From contig NZ_WBKP01000005.1 of NCBI RefSeq assembly GCF_009602465.1, positions 1 through 64,000 of the forward strand: a stretch of 64,000 nt of DNA, in the 5' to 3' direction. Each line of letters opens with the position of its first letter. Position 1 is the stretch's first letter. The DNA is from Cumulibacter manganitolerans (lineage in GTDB: Bacteria > Actinomycetota > Actinomycetes > Mycobacteriales > Antricoccaceae). Shown piece by piece: positions 9,072 to 17,529 of this stretch. The notes beneath the pieces are model-generated. The model was not told where the DNA came from and did no database searches. It saw only the letters and a program-made list of their open reading frames with translations. Made by a program: the position numbers and the translations under genes.

Positions 9072-10413
9072 TCGAGCCGGGCGCGAGGTCGGTGATCTGC
9101 TGCCGCTCGCGGACCGGCAGCATCACGAGGAAGCCGGCGAGCAGGACCAGCACGACGCCGAGGATCCCCCAGTACTGGGTGTTGGCCCGGTCGGTGACGG
9201 CGGCGCCGAACGCGACGGACAGACCGAACATCGTGGGTGCGAAGAAGGAGATCGCCCGGCCCGTCGTCGCGTAGAGCCCGAAGATCTCGCCGGCCTTGCC
9301 CTCCGGGATGATCCGCGCGAGGAAGGTGCGCGATGCCGACTGCGCCGGTCCGACGAAGATCGTCATCAGCATTCCGCAGACCCAGAACGCCGCCTTCCCC
9401 GAGTCGTGCAGGAAGAAGATGAGCGTGCCGAGCACGACGAGCGAGCCCAACGAGATGAGGATGACCCGCTTGGGCCCGATGCGGTCGTCGAGCACGCCGA
9501 ACGCGATCGTGGCGAGGCCGGCGACGATGTTGGCCACGGCACCGAAGATGATCACCTCTCCGTCGCCGAAGCCGTACGTGCGCGCGGCGATCACCGCGCC
9601 GAAGGTGAACACCCCGGCGAGCCCGTCGCGAAACAGCGCGGAGGCCAGCAGGAAGTAGATGGTGTGCGGGCTCGAGCGCCAGATCCGCGCGATCGAGCGG
9701 CCCAGCAGCCGGTAGGACTCCACGATGCCGACCCGGTCGGCGATGGTCGTCTTGCGCTTGTCCTTGAGGCTGACGAACGTCGGGATGGTGAACAGCAGGG
9801 TCCACAGCCCGCACACCACCATCGAGACCCGGATGTCGAGACCCTCGTCGCCGGTCACCCCGAACAGTCCGACGTCCGGCGAGATGAACAGGAAGTAGAT
9901 CAGCAGCAGCACGATGATCCCCCCGAGGTAGCCCATGCCCCAGCCGAAGCCGCTGATCTTGCCGACGTTCTGCTCTGTGGCGATGTCGTCCATCGCGGAG
10001 TTGTAGTTCACCTCGGCGACCTGCGCGACGACCGACCCGAGCGCGAGCAGCCCCAGCCCGACCCAGAGGTAGCCCGGGTGCGGCTTGACGAAGAACAGGG
10101 CTGCCGAGATCAGCGACAGCAGCCACGTGAGGTTGCGCAGCGTGCTGATGTTGCGGCCCTTGCGGTCGGCGTTCTGCCCGAGCACCGGCGCGAGCAGCGC
10201 GATGAGCACCCCCGCGACGGCGGTGGCGACCGCCAGCGATGTAGACGTCGTGTTCTCGCTGCCGAAGCTGTCGCTGGTGATGTAGACGCTGAACACGAAC
10301 GTGGTGATGACCGTGTGGTACGGCTGCGTGCCCCAGTCCCACAGGGCCCACGACAGGATCTTCTTCTTCGACGCCGGCGGGTGCGCCGCGAGGGCCGTCT
10401 CGTCAGTGGTCAC
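9064..10413 (-). CDS. MFS transporter of the UMF1/Atg22-like family
   Basis: 449 aa with about 12 transmembrane helices. Begins SWALWDWGTQPYHTVITTFVFSVYI, a hallmark of UMF1-type (vacuole effluxer Atg22-like) bacterial permeases, and has the loop PVLGQNADRKGRN (motif A-like) after the second helix, with a 'SASRTFLARIIPEGKAGEIFG' type segment in the second half. Substrate unknown. GTG start; no other in-frame start nearby fits. Not close enough to neighbours to be in an operon; convergent overlap of 8 bases with the acyl-CoA dehydrogenase. Confidence 0.88.
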   Translation of the reverse strand: MTTDETALAAHPPASKKKILSWALWDWGTQPYHTVITTFVFSVYITSDSFGSENTTSTSLAVATAVAGVLIALLAPVLGQNADRKGRNISTLRNLTWLLSLISAALFFVKPHPGYLWVGLGLLALGSVVAQVAEVNYNSAMDDIATEQNVGKISGFGWGMGYLGGIIVLLLIYFLFISPDVGLFGVTGDEGLDIRVSMVVCGLWTLLFTIPTFVSLKDKRKTTIADRVGIVESYRLLGRSIARIWRSSPHTIYFLLASALFRDGLAGVFTFGAVIAARTYGFGDGEVIIFGAVANIVAGLATIAFGVLDDRIGPKRVILISLGSLVVLGTLIFFLHDSGKAAFWVCGMLMTIFVGPAQSASRTFLARIIPEGKAGEIFGLYATTGRAISFFAPTMFGLSVAFGAAVTDRANTQYWGILGVVLVLLAGFLVMLPVRERQQITDLAPGSIR

Positions 10414-10487
10414 GTGGCGAACGTAACCGCTCGGCGCTCCGCGCGGAAGACGGGCGCGCCCGCGGCACGAACGGCGCCCCCGGGTCG

Positions 10488-11321
10488 CTACCGCATCAGC
10501 AGCCGGTCGAGCCGGCGCACCGTCACCCAGATCCCGATCAGCGACATGACGACGAAGTACGCCACGTGGCCGGCCATCGAGAGGTCGACGAAGCCCACGG
10601 CCAGGCCGCGCAGCAGCTCGACGCCGTGGTGCAGCGGCAAGGCCCGCACCAGCCACTGCACCGGCTCCGGGTACACGTCGAGGCTGAAGAAGGTGCCGGA
10701 GAACAGGAACATCGGCATGATCGCCAGGTTCACCAGATCGAGGTCCTGCCACGACTTCATGAAGGTCGTGATGCCCATGCCGACGGCGGCGAAGCCGAAA
10801 GCGATCAGCACGCACGCAGGCATCAGCAGCGCCGCCCACCAGCTGGTGAGCAGGCCCATGACGAGCATGACGATCGTGAAGCTCGCGGCGTACAGCCCGC
10901 CGCGGCTCAGCGCCCACCCCATCTCGCCCAGCGCCACGTCCAGCGGGCCGAGCGGCGTGGCGAGCATCGAGTCGTAGAGCTTCAGGTGCTTGAGCTTGAA
11001 GAACACGTTGTTCGTGGAGTCGTAGATCGCGCCGTTCATGGCGGACGTCGCCAGGAGGGCCGGCGCGATGAACGCGGCGTACGCGATCGGCCGGCCGCCG
11101 GGACCGGTGACGTCACCGACCAGGCCGCCGATGCCGATCCCGAACGAGAGCAGGTAGAACAGCGGCTCGAAGAACCCCGACAGCACGATGATCCACGAGG
11201 ACTTCGTCACGCGCAGCGAGCGCTCCATGAGCACCAGCGGACGCCCCGCGTACAGGCCGGCCGGCAGCACCCGGGCCAGCAGCGTGCGGTGCCGGGGCCC
11301 GGCGGCGGTGGCCGTCGTCAC
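10488..11321 (-). CDS. ABC-2 type exporter permease (second permease)
   Basis: 277 aa, six predicted membrane helices with the ABC-2 pattern (AFIAPALLATSAMNGAIYDST..., then FLFSGTFFSLDVYPEPVQWLVRALP near residue 205). GTG start overlaps the stop of the preceding permease in a GTGA quartet. Pairs with the permease and ATPase encoded just upstream to form a heteromeric exporter similar in plan to DrrAB or NodIJ-like systems. Cargo unknown. Confidence 0.88.
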   Translation of the reverse strand: MTTATAAGPRHRTLLARVLPAGLYAGRPLVLMERSLRVTKSSWIIVLSGFFEPLFYLLSFGIGIGGLVGDVTGPGGRPIAYAAFIAPALLATSAMNGAIYDSTNNVFFKLKHLKLYDSMLATPLGPLDVALGEMGWALSRGGLYAASFTIVMLVMGLLTSWWAALLMPACVLIAFGFAAVGMGITTFMKSWQDLDLVNLAIMPMFLFSGTFFSLDVYPEPVQWLVRALPLHHGVELLRGLAVGFVDLSMAGHVAYFVVMSLIGIWVTVRRLDRLLMR

Positions 11322-12157
11322 GTGACCAGCCGCTTGCGGAACATCCGCGCGGCGAGGAGATAGCCGACGACGAGCCAGACCGCGAGATAGCCGAGGTGCA
11401 GCGCCCACATCGCCGGGGACAGCCGGCCGATGCCGGTGGGCAGGTCGAGCGGTCCGAGCGACACGGCGCGGACCAGCTCGTTGGTGTGCCACAGCGGCGT
11501 CACCCAGGCGATCACCTGCCCGATGCGCGGGAGGGCGGAGATGTCGTAGAACGTGCCGGCGAACAGCATCATCGGGGTGACGACGAACCGGAAGATGTAG
11601 TTGAAGACGCCGTCCTTCTGGGCGGCCGCCGCGACGAGGAAGATCGGCGCGGCGAACGCGACCGAACCGAGCGTGGCCAGCGGGATGGACAGCACCGACT
11701 GCCAGGTCCGGGCCGCCCCGAAGGCGGCGACGACGAGGTAGAAGACGACGGCGGCCGTCGCGACCCGGATCGCGACCCACGTCATCGAGCCGCGCAGGAT
11801 CTGCCGTGGGGTCAGCGGCGTCGCGTGCATCGCGAAGTACGCCTTCTCCCACTGGAAGCCCGCCATCACCGGGAAGGTCGACTCGGTGGCGGCGATCTGC
11901 ATGCCGGTGGCGGCCAGCAGGGCCGGGGCGATGTAGCTGAGGTACGACGTGCCGAGCTGCGCGGCGCCGCCCCGGGAGTCGACGAGGCTGCCGAGCCCGA
12001 GGCCCAGCGAGAGCAGGTAGAGCAACGGGGTCACCGTCGACACGACGACGGTGCCCTTCCAGTACCGCCGGTAGCCGTAGAGCTCGTGCACGAGGAAGGC
12101 GCGCAGGCCACCGGCCGTGCGGTCGACCGGTTCGTCGAAGCGCAGCTTGCCCGCCAT
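11318..12157 (-). CDS. ABC-2 type exporter permease (first permease)
   Basis: 279 aa, about six membrane helices; conserved SYLSYIAPALLAATGMQIAATES and MMLFAGTFYDISALP segments parallel those of the second permease (AAFIAPALLATSAM.., LFSGTFFSLDVYP), so the two permeases are diverged paralogues. The ATG shares one base with the stop of the ATPase gene (TGATG), so translation is coupled. The N-terminal ~25 residues are cytosolic. Confidence 0.88.
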   Translation of the reverse strand: MAGKLRFDEPVDRTAGGLRAFLVHELYGYRRYWKGTVVVSTVTPLLYLLSLGLGLGSLVDSRGGAAQLGTSYLSYIAPALLAATGMQIAATESTFPVMAGFQWEKAYFAMHATPLTPRQILRGSMTWVAIRVATAAVVFYLVVAAFGAARTWQSVLSIPLATLGSVAFAAPIFLVAAAAQKDGVFNYIFRFVVTPMMLFAGTFYDISALPRIGQVIAWVTPLWHTNELVRAVSLGPLDLPTGIGRLSPAMWALHLGYLAVWLVVGYLLAARMFRKRLVT

Positions 12158-13089
12158 CAGTCGACCAGCGTCCGGCCGGTGAGGCGCAGGAAGACGTCCT
12201 CGAGGCTCGATCGCCGCACGAGGCTGGATCGCGGATGCAGCCCACGATTGGCGATCTCCTCCAGGGCCGCCTCGCCGTCGTCCACGTACAGCAGGACGCG
12301 GTCGGGCAGCACCTCGACCCGGCCGGCCAGGTCGCCGATCCGCTCGGCGACGTGCGCGTTCTCGTCGGAGCCGAACCGCACCTCGGCCACCTCCCGGGTG
12401 GCGTACTGGCGGATGAGGGCGGCCGGCGAGCCTTCCGCGACGATCTCGCCGTGGTCCATGACGACGAGGCGGTCGCACAGCTGCTCGGCCTCGTCCAGGT
12501 AGTGGGTGGTGAGCACCAGCGTGACGCCCTGCTGCTTGAGCCGGTAGAGCCGGTCCCACAGCACGTGCCGGGCCTGCGGGTCGAGTCCGGTCGTCGGCTC
12601 GTCGAGCAGCAGGATCTCCGGGTCGTTGATCAGCGACCGCGCGATGGTCAGGCGGCGCTTCATGCCGCCGGACAGGGAGTCGACCTTCGCGTCGCGCTTC
12701 TCGGCGAGCTGCGCGAAGTCGAGGAGCTCGTCGATGCGCGGTGCCAGCTCGCGCTTCTTCAGGCCGAAGTACCGACCGTAGATGTAGAGGTTCTCCCAGA
12801 CGCTCAGCTCGGTGTCGAGGGTGTCCTGCTGCGGGCACACCCCGATCCGGGCGCGAATCTGCGGGCCGTGCTCGACGGGGTCCATGCCGAGGATCCGCAG
12901 GACGCCGTGCGTGGCCGGCGACACGGACGCGACCATGCGCATGGTGGAGGACTTGCCGGCGCCGTTGGGGCCGAGGAAGCCGAAGGACTCTCCTTGCGCC
13001 ACGTCGAACGAGATGCCTTTGACGGCGGCGAAGTCACCGAACGACTTGGCCAGGTTCTCAGCGTGGATGAGCGGCGGGGGCGCGCTCAC
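12157..13089 (-). CDS. ABC exporter ATP-binding protein (DrrA/NodI-like)
   Basis: 310 aa. Walker A GPNGAGKS (~39-46), Q-loop CPQQDT, signature LSGGMKRR, Walker [14 protein letters not shown]-loop TTHYLDE, followed by an ~85-residue C-terminal regulatory domain usual in daunorubicin/nodulation-factor type ATPases. It drives the two downstream ABC-2 permeases. The GTG start overlaps the stop of ndk (GTGA), giving an unbroken coupled operon ndk-ATPase-permease-permease. Substrate cannot be told from sequence. Confidence 0.93.
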   Translation of the reverse strand: MSAPPPLIHAENLAKSFGDFAAVKGISFDVAQGESFGFLGPNGAGKSSTMRMVASVSPATHGVLRILGMDPVEHGPQIRARIGVCPQQDTLDTELSVWENLYIYGRYFGLKKRELAPRIDELLDFAQLAEKRDAKVDSLSGGMKRRLTIARSLINDPEILLLDEPTTGLDPQARHVLWDRLYRLKQQGVTLVLTTHYLDEAEQLCDRLVVMDHGEIVAEGSPAALIRQYATREVAEVRFGSDENAHVAERIGDLAGRVEVLPDRVLLYVDDGEAALEEIANRGLHPRSSLVRRSSLEDVFLRLTGRTLVD

Positions 13090-13496
13090 AGGTCGGGGAA
13101 GAAGATCTTCGCCTCACGCACACCGTTCTCGGGCGAGTCGCTGCCGTGCACGATGTTGCGGTTCATCACGGTGGCGAAGTCGGCCCGGATGCTGCCCGTG
13201 GTGGCCTGGATTGGGTCCGTGGCACCGGCGAGCTGCCGGAACGCCGCGATCGCGTTCTGGCCCTCGGCGACGATCGCGACCAGCGGGCCGGAGGTGATGA
13301 ACTGCATCAGGTCGTCGTAGAACGGCTTGCCCTCGTGCTCCGCATAGTGCTGCGCCGCGGTGTCGTGGTCGAGGGTGCGCAGCTCCATCGCCACGAGGTC
13401 GAGGCCCTTGCGCTCGATGCGGCGGATCACCTCGCCGACGATCTTCTTGCTGACACCGTCGGGCTTGATGAGGATGAGCGTGCGCTCGACTGACAT
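13086..13496 (-). CDS. ndk: Nucleoside diphosphate kinase
   Basis: 136 aa, full length. Transfers the gamma phosphate of an NTP to an NDP through a phosphohistidine; the catalytic His117 lies in NIVHGSDS, and the N-terminal [12 protein letters not shown] is typical. Cytosolic. ATG start. In related actinobacteria ndk lies between folC/DUF4233 and rne; here a three-gene ABC exporter is attached to its 3' end with a 4-base overlap, so exporter synthesis follows that of a housekeeping kinase. Confidence 0.97.
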   Translation of the reverse strand: MSVERTLILIKPDGVSKKIVGEVIRRIERKGLDLVAMELRTLDHDTAAQHYAEHEGKPFYDDLMQFITSGPLVAIVAEGQNAIAAFRQLAGATDPIQATTGSIRADFATVMNRNIVHGSDSPENGVREAKIFFPDL

Positions 13497-13612
13497 TTTC
13501 GATGCTCCCTGGAATGCAGATTCGGCCGCCGATCATCCTACGGGGCGGCCGGTCGGCGCCCGCAACGCATTTGCGGACGCCGACCGAGGCTGCTCGTTCC
13601 GTGCGCCGCCCG

Positions 13613-14638
13613 CTAGGCCTGCTTCGCGTAGGGAACGCGCTCCCAGCTGAGCACCTGCTCGGCGTTCGGCCTGTTGACGGTGACCTTCAGCCAGTCCTTG
13701 TTGTTCGACGAGCCGTCGACGGTGACCCGCTGCAGGTTCGTCGTCGAGCCCTGGACGCCGTAGAACGACAACCACGGCGACCCCGGGGCGAGCGGATTGT
13801 CGGAGTTGTAGACGTGCGAGTCACCGTTGAAGAGGTACACCTCGCCGTCGAAGCTGTTCGCCTGGTCGATGAGCTCCTGCACCAGGGGCTTGAACGCGGA
13901 GTCGTCGCCCCACGTCGCGTCGTACGTCGGGTCGAACATGTCCGCCTGCAGCATCAGCACGACGGCCCGGTCGTTGCGCTGGCGCGCCGAGTCGAACGTC
14001 GACCGGACCATCGCGAGGTTCGCGGCCATCCGCGACTGCTCCTCGGCCACCTGCTCCGGCGTCGGGCTGGTGTACCCGAGCTCCGTCCAGGGAAGCAGCC
14101 CGTCGTTCGAGCCGACCACGTGCAGGGTCGCGAAGGAGACGTTCTGCTGGCGCACGCTGACGTTCTCGGGGATACCGCGGTCGGCCTGCGAGGTGACCGC
14201 CATCGGCTTCTGGCCCAGCGTCACCCCCGGCGCGCTGAAGAACACCGACCGGTCGTAGGCCAGCCGTTCGAGGGGGTTGTACGTGCCGTTGCTCGTGCGG
14301 TGGCAGTCGGTCCACTCGTTGTCACCGGGGGTGTAGATGAGCGGGTTGGCGAACTGGTCGAAGTCCTGCTTGATGGTCGTGTAGTACGCGTCGTCGCAGC
14401 GGGTCGACCCGTTCTTGATGTCGCCGACGTGGAAGGTCATCGCGGGATCCGCGGCGTTGATCTCCTGGATCCACTCCGGGAACAATGCCAGCTGGGCGGC
14501 GCCGTACGGGACGTCGCCGATCACCGCGAACTGGTAGTGGCCGGGCTTGTCCTGTCCGGGGGCCGCGTGGGCAGCGGCGGGGGTGGCGGCGACGGCGAGC
14601 GCCGCGGCGCCGATGGCGAGAAGTCGGGAGGCACGCAC
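13613..14638 (-). CDS. Secreted calcineurin-like metallophosphoesterase
   Basis: 341 aa. Sec signal peptide of ~26 residues ending ATPAAAHAA. The mature part carries the metallophosphoesterase metal motifs in order: GDVPYG (~41), HVGDIKNG (~70), PGDNEW (~103) and a late NGDSHVY (~270). Likely a di-metal phosphatase or phosphodiesterase outside the membrane; substrate unknown. GTG start with AAAGGA upstream. Divergent from a methyltransferase. Proteins of this type are common in actinobacteria and poorly studied. Confidence 0.85.
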   Translation of the reverse strand: MRASRLLAIGAAALAVAATPAAAHAAPGQDKPGHYQFAVIGDVPYGAAQLALFPEWIQEINAADPAMTFHVGDIKNGSTRCDDAYYTTIKQDFDQFANPLIYTPGDNEWTDCHRTSNGTYNPLERLAYDRSVFFSAPGVTLGQKPMAVTSQADRGIPENVSVRQQNVSFATLHVVGSNDGLLPWTELGYTSPTPEQVAEEQSRMAANLAMVRSTFDSARQRNDRAVVLMLQADMFDPTYDATWGDDSAFKPLVQELIDQANSFDGEVYLFNGDSHVYNSDNPLAPGSPWLSFYGVQGSTTNLQRVTVDGSSNNKDWLKVTVNRPNAEQVLSWERVPYAKQA

Positions 14639-14779
14639 GGGAGGTCCTTTCGGGAGTCCTAGGGGTGCCTAGAACCTCTCGTACCCGCGTGTCCAGCTAC
14701 CCGGCGCGGCGATGAACAGTGCGCGAACGTCCGCCGAGAGCCGGGCGAAAGTCGCGGTCCGCCGGCTTGCGCCGGGCAA

Positions 14780-14785
14780 TAGGCT
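14780..14785 (+). promoter_or_regulatory. Candidate -10 box for a leaderless methyltransferase gene
   Basis: TAGGCT 6 bases before the GTG start at 14792. Confidence 0.45.
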
Positions 14786-14791
14786 GAGCGG

Positions 14792-15433
14792 GTGACGAGC
14801 GATCCGCACGTGCCGGCGACCTACGATCAGGTCGCCGGCGCCTACGCGGCCGAGTTCCCGGGCACCGAGCCGGAGGCGCTCATCGATCTCGCGGTGCTGG
14901 ACCAGATGGTGTCGATGCTGCCGGCCTCCCCACGCGTGCTGGACGCCGGATGCGGCACCGGGCGGATCGCCCACTATCTCGCCCGTCGCGGCTGCGCCGT
15001 GCGCGGGATCGACGTGTCGCCGGGAATGCTGGCGATGTCCCGCCGCGATCACCCGGAGATCCCCGTGGCGGTCGGGTCGATCACCCAGCTGCCGATCCTC
15101 GGCGCGAGCGTCGAGGCGGTGGTGTTCTGGTACTCGATCATCCACCTGCCCGACCGGCTCCTGCCGCGGGTGTTCGCCGAGGCGGCGCGCGTCCTGGGGC
15201 CGGGCGGCCTGGTGGCGCTGGGCTTCCAGTCCGGCGACGAGGTGCGCGAGATCGGCGCGGGATTCCGCCGCCTCGGGCACGACGTGCACCTCGACCGCTA
15301 CCACCGGGAGCTGTCCGTCGTTCTTGCGGTCGCCGCGGCGCACGGCCTGTTCCCGCTGGTGCAGGTGGTCCGCGAGCCCTTGCCCGGTGAGCGCGACCCG
15401 CAGGCGTTCGCCATCCTGAGCCGGCAGGCCTGA
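14792..15433 (+). CDS. Class I SAM-dependent methyltransferase
   Basis: 213 aa. SAM-binding motif I VLDAGCGTGRIA (~50-61), acidic loop GIDVSPGML, motif with YSIIHLP (~110) and GGLVALGFQ. This is the small-molecule methyltransferase type 11/25 fold; the acceptor is unknown. GTG start 6 bases after TAGGCT and no Shine-Dalgarno, so probably leaderless. Ends 17 bases from a convergent second methyltransferase that is not closely similar. Confidence 0.88.
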   Translation: MTSDPHVPATYDQVAGAYAAEFPGTEPEALIDLAVLDQMVSMLPASPRVLDAGCGTGRIAHYLARRGCAVRGIDVSPGMLAMSRRDHPEIPVAVGSITQLPILGASVEAVVFWYSIIHLPDRLLPRVFAEAARVLGPGGLVALGFQSGDEVREIGAGFRRLGHDVHLDRYHRELSVVLAVAAAHGLFPLVQVVREPLPGERDPQAFAILSRQA

Positions 15434-15450
15434 CGGCGGCCGCGGGCCGG

Positions 15451-16275
15451 CTAGCAGCGCGTCGCGACGTACACCAGGTACTCCCAGAGCATGCTGCCGT
15501 CCGGCCGACGGTGGCGGGCGGCCAGGTCGTCGAGCGCGGCGTCCAGCGCGGCGGTCGCCTCGGGATCGTCGACGTTGCGCCGGTACGCCGCGATCGTCGG
15601 CCCGTAGTTGGCCTTGAAGTACTCGCGGAACGCCGAGGGCGCGCGACCGGCGAACGTGTGCACCGGGAGGTCGCGGCGCTCGGCGCGGACGTCGGTCACG
15701 GCGTCCCCGAGCAGCGCGGTGACGTGCTCGGCGCGCCCCCACAGGACCGGCGGGGTGCTTCCGGGCGGCGGCGGCGCCGCGTACGGCTTCATCGCCGCGA
15801 ACATCTGCCCGACGAACCCGTCCGGGGTCCACGACGCCACACCGATGGTGCCGCCCGGGCGGCACACCCGGAGCAGCTCCGCGGCTGCCCGTTCGTGGTG
15901 CGGCGCGAACATGACGCCGATCGCCGACAGGACGGCGTCGTAGGAGCCGTCGTCGAACGGCAGGTCCTCGGCGTCCGCGACCGCCCACTCGACCCGGTCG
16001 GCACCGGCCGCCCGCCCGGCGTCCAGCAGCCGTGGGGTGAGGTCGGACGCGGTAGCGTGCGCGCCGCGGGCCGCCGCCTCGACCGCGACGTTGCCGGTGC
16101 CCGAGGCGACGTCGAGGACCCGGTGGCCGCGCGCCACCCGAGCCGCGTCGACGAGCACCGGCGCGAGCGGCGTGGTGATGTCGGCGGCGACGGCCGGATA
16201 GTCCCCGAGCGCCCACATCGCCGCGTGCGCGGCCTTCAGTGCGGCGTCGTCCGTCGCGGTGCTGTTCGTGCTCAT
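15451..16275 (-). CDS. Class I SAM-dependent methyltransferase
   Basis: 274 aa. Motif I VLDVASGTGNVA (~53-64), DLTPRLLDAGR, AVADAEDLPFDDGSYDAVLS, then GGTIGVASWTP. The pattern is that of UbiE/type 11 methyltransferases. Acceptor unknown. Divergent from the HxlR regulator with about 160 bases between start codons, so the regulator may control it (inference). Confidence 0.88.
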   Translation of the reverse strand: MSTNSTATDDAALKAAHAAMWALGDYPAVAADITTPLAPVLVDAARVARGHRVLDVASGTGNVAVEAAARGAHATASDLTPRLLDAGRAAGADRVEWAVADAEDLPFDDGSYDAVLSAIGVMFAPHHERAAAELLRVCRPGGTIGVASWTPDGFVGQMFAAMKPYAAPPPPGSTPPVLWGRAEHVTALLGDAVTDVRAERRDLPVHTFAGRAPSAFREYFKANYGPTIAAYRRNVDDPEATAALDAALDDLAARHRRPDGSMLWEYLVYVATRC

Positions 16276-16362
16276 GGCTTGCTCCCCTCTCGGGCGGCCG
16301 CCCCCTGCAGCCGCTCACGGGTCGAGCGTGCGCCGCGCGCCGCTGCCCGACCAGTGCAAAAT

Positions 16363-16388
16363 CTGTACCTCGTCGCGAGTCTGGACAG
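16363..16388. promoter_or_regulatory. Possible operator between methyltransferase and HxlR gene
   Basis: Imperfect inverted repeat with outer arms CTGTAC / GGACAG and an inner CTCG-TCG-CGAG, in the intergenic region upstream of the HxlR gene. HxlR proteins often bind their own promoter; assignment is tentative. Confidence 0.25.
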
Positions 16389-16435
16389 CATCGCGGCCGG
16401 GGTGCTCAATGGACGAAACGCACGAGGGGGACGCG

Positions 16436-17149
16436 ATGGCCGGATACGGGCAGTTCTGCCCCGTCGCGAAGGCGATGGAGCTGCTGGACGAGCGATGGAC
16501 GCTCCTTGTCATCCGCGAGATGCTGATGGGCAGCCGGCACTTCAACGAGATCCGCCGTGGTGTGCCGAAGATGTCCCCGGCCCTCCTGACCAAGCGGCTG
16601 CGGCGCCTGGAGCGGGCCGGCCTGGTCAGCCGGGGGCAGGTCGGGCGACGCACGACGTACGACCTGACGGCGCCCGGGCGCGAGCTGTACGACGTCGTCA
16701 ACCGGCTCGGGCTGTGGGGGCTGCGCTGGATCTCCGATCTGGGCGACGACGACCTGGACCCGCACCTGCTGATGTGGGACATGCGGCGCACGCTGCCGGT
16801 GCAGCGCTGGCCCAGCAGCCGCACGACGCTGTCGGTGACGTTCTCGGACGTCGATCCGCAGGCTCGGCACTGGTGGATCGTGGTCGCCGACGGCGAGGCG
16901 GACGTGTGCGACGTCGACCCCGGCTACGAGGTGCTGGCCGCCATCGAGACCGACCTGCGCACGATGACGCGGATCTGGCGGGGCGACGAGTCGTGGAGCA
17001 ACGCGCTGCGGACCGGGGCGGTCAGGACGTCGGGGCCGCGCACCACCCGCCGCGACCTGCCGCGGTGGCTCGGGGAGTCGACGCTGGCCCAGCAGGCCCG
17101 CGGCGCCGCCGCGCCGGCGCGGGAGCCGGCCGCCGCGCCCGCGACCTAG
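16436..17149 (+). CDS. HxlR family winged-helix regulator with C-terminal extra domain
   Basis: 237 aa from the chosen start. The N-terminal HxlR domain reads QFCPVAKAMELLDERWTLLVIREML..HFNEIRRGVPKMSPALLTKRLRRLERAGLV with the conserved Cys at residue ~7. Residues ~115-215 form a second domain, likely the SCP2-like fold found in many actinobacterial HxlR proteins, which may bind a lipid-like ligand. Start ATG at 16436 is preceded by GAGGGGG at ideal spacing; an ATG 27 bases earlier is in frame but lacks a site. Ala/Pro-rich tail. Its stop overlaps the convergent DUF4233 stop. Confidence 0.88.
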   Translation: MAGYGQFCPVAKAMELLDERWTLLVIREMLMGSRHFNEIRRGVPKMSPALLTKRLRRLERAGLVSRGQVGRRTTYDLTAPGRELYDVVNRLGLWGLRWISDLGDDDLDPHLLMWDMRRTLPVQRWPSSRTTLSVTFSDVDPQARHWWIVVADGEADVCDVDPGYEVLAAIETDLRTMTRIWRGDESWSNALRTGAVRTSGPRTTRRDLPRWLGESTLAQQARGAAAPAREPAAAPAT

Positions 17150-17529
17150 GCGTCGGGGCGCGCGAGCAGCTGCTTGTGCAGGCGACCGGCGTACCACCAC
17201 ATCGCGGCGAACGCGAGCCCGAGCGGCCACATCGCCCACACCCAGAACCCCATCAGGACGACGGCCGCCTGCAGCACCCAGCCGGCGGCGACCGCCCACG
17301 GCTTCTTGATGAAGGCGCACAGCGCGATGAGCGCGGCGACGATCACGATGATCGCGGTGAGGCGGAAGCCGGTGAGCCCGACCCCGAACTGGCGGATCGT
17401 CGCCGGCACCATCAGCACGACGATCGCCTCGAGGATCAGCAGCGCCGAGTAGATCCCGCGCATCGACCTGGCCAGCTTGTCCTTGTCGACCGGCGGCAGC
17501 CCCCGCCGCTCGGCGTCCGGCTCCGTCAC
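17146..17529 (-). CDS. DUF4233 family membrane protein
   Basis: 127 aa with about four transmembrane helices (residues ~25-115). DUF4233 genes are characteristically found directly after folC in actinobacteria (Rv2446c in M. tuberculosis, as I recall). The GTG start is chosen because it overlaps the folC stop (GTGA) and GGGAGAAG lies 4 bases upstream; an ATG 12 bases earlier is possible, and that ATG is itself part of the site. Function unknown. Confidence 0.85.
   Translation of the reverse strand: MTEPDAERRGLPPVDKDKLARSMRGIYSALLILEAIVVLMVPATIRQFGVGLTGFRLTAIIVIVAALIALCAFIKKPWAVAAGWVLQAAVVLMGFWVWAMWPLGLAFAAMWWYAGRLHKQLLARPDA

Noticed and set aside
14792-17149. Restriction-modification or antiviral island from the two methyltransferases
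   Set aside because: Both are small-molecule-type SAM enzymes without DNA methyltransferase motifs, and no nuclease is adjacent.
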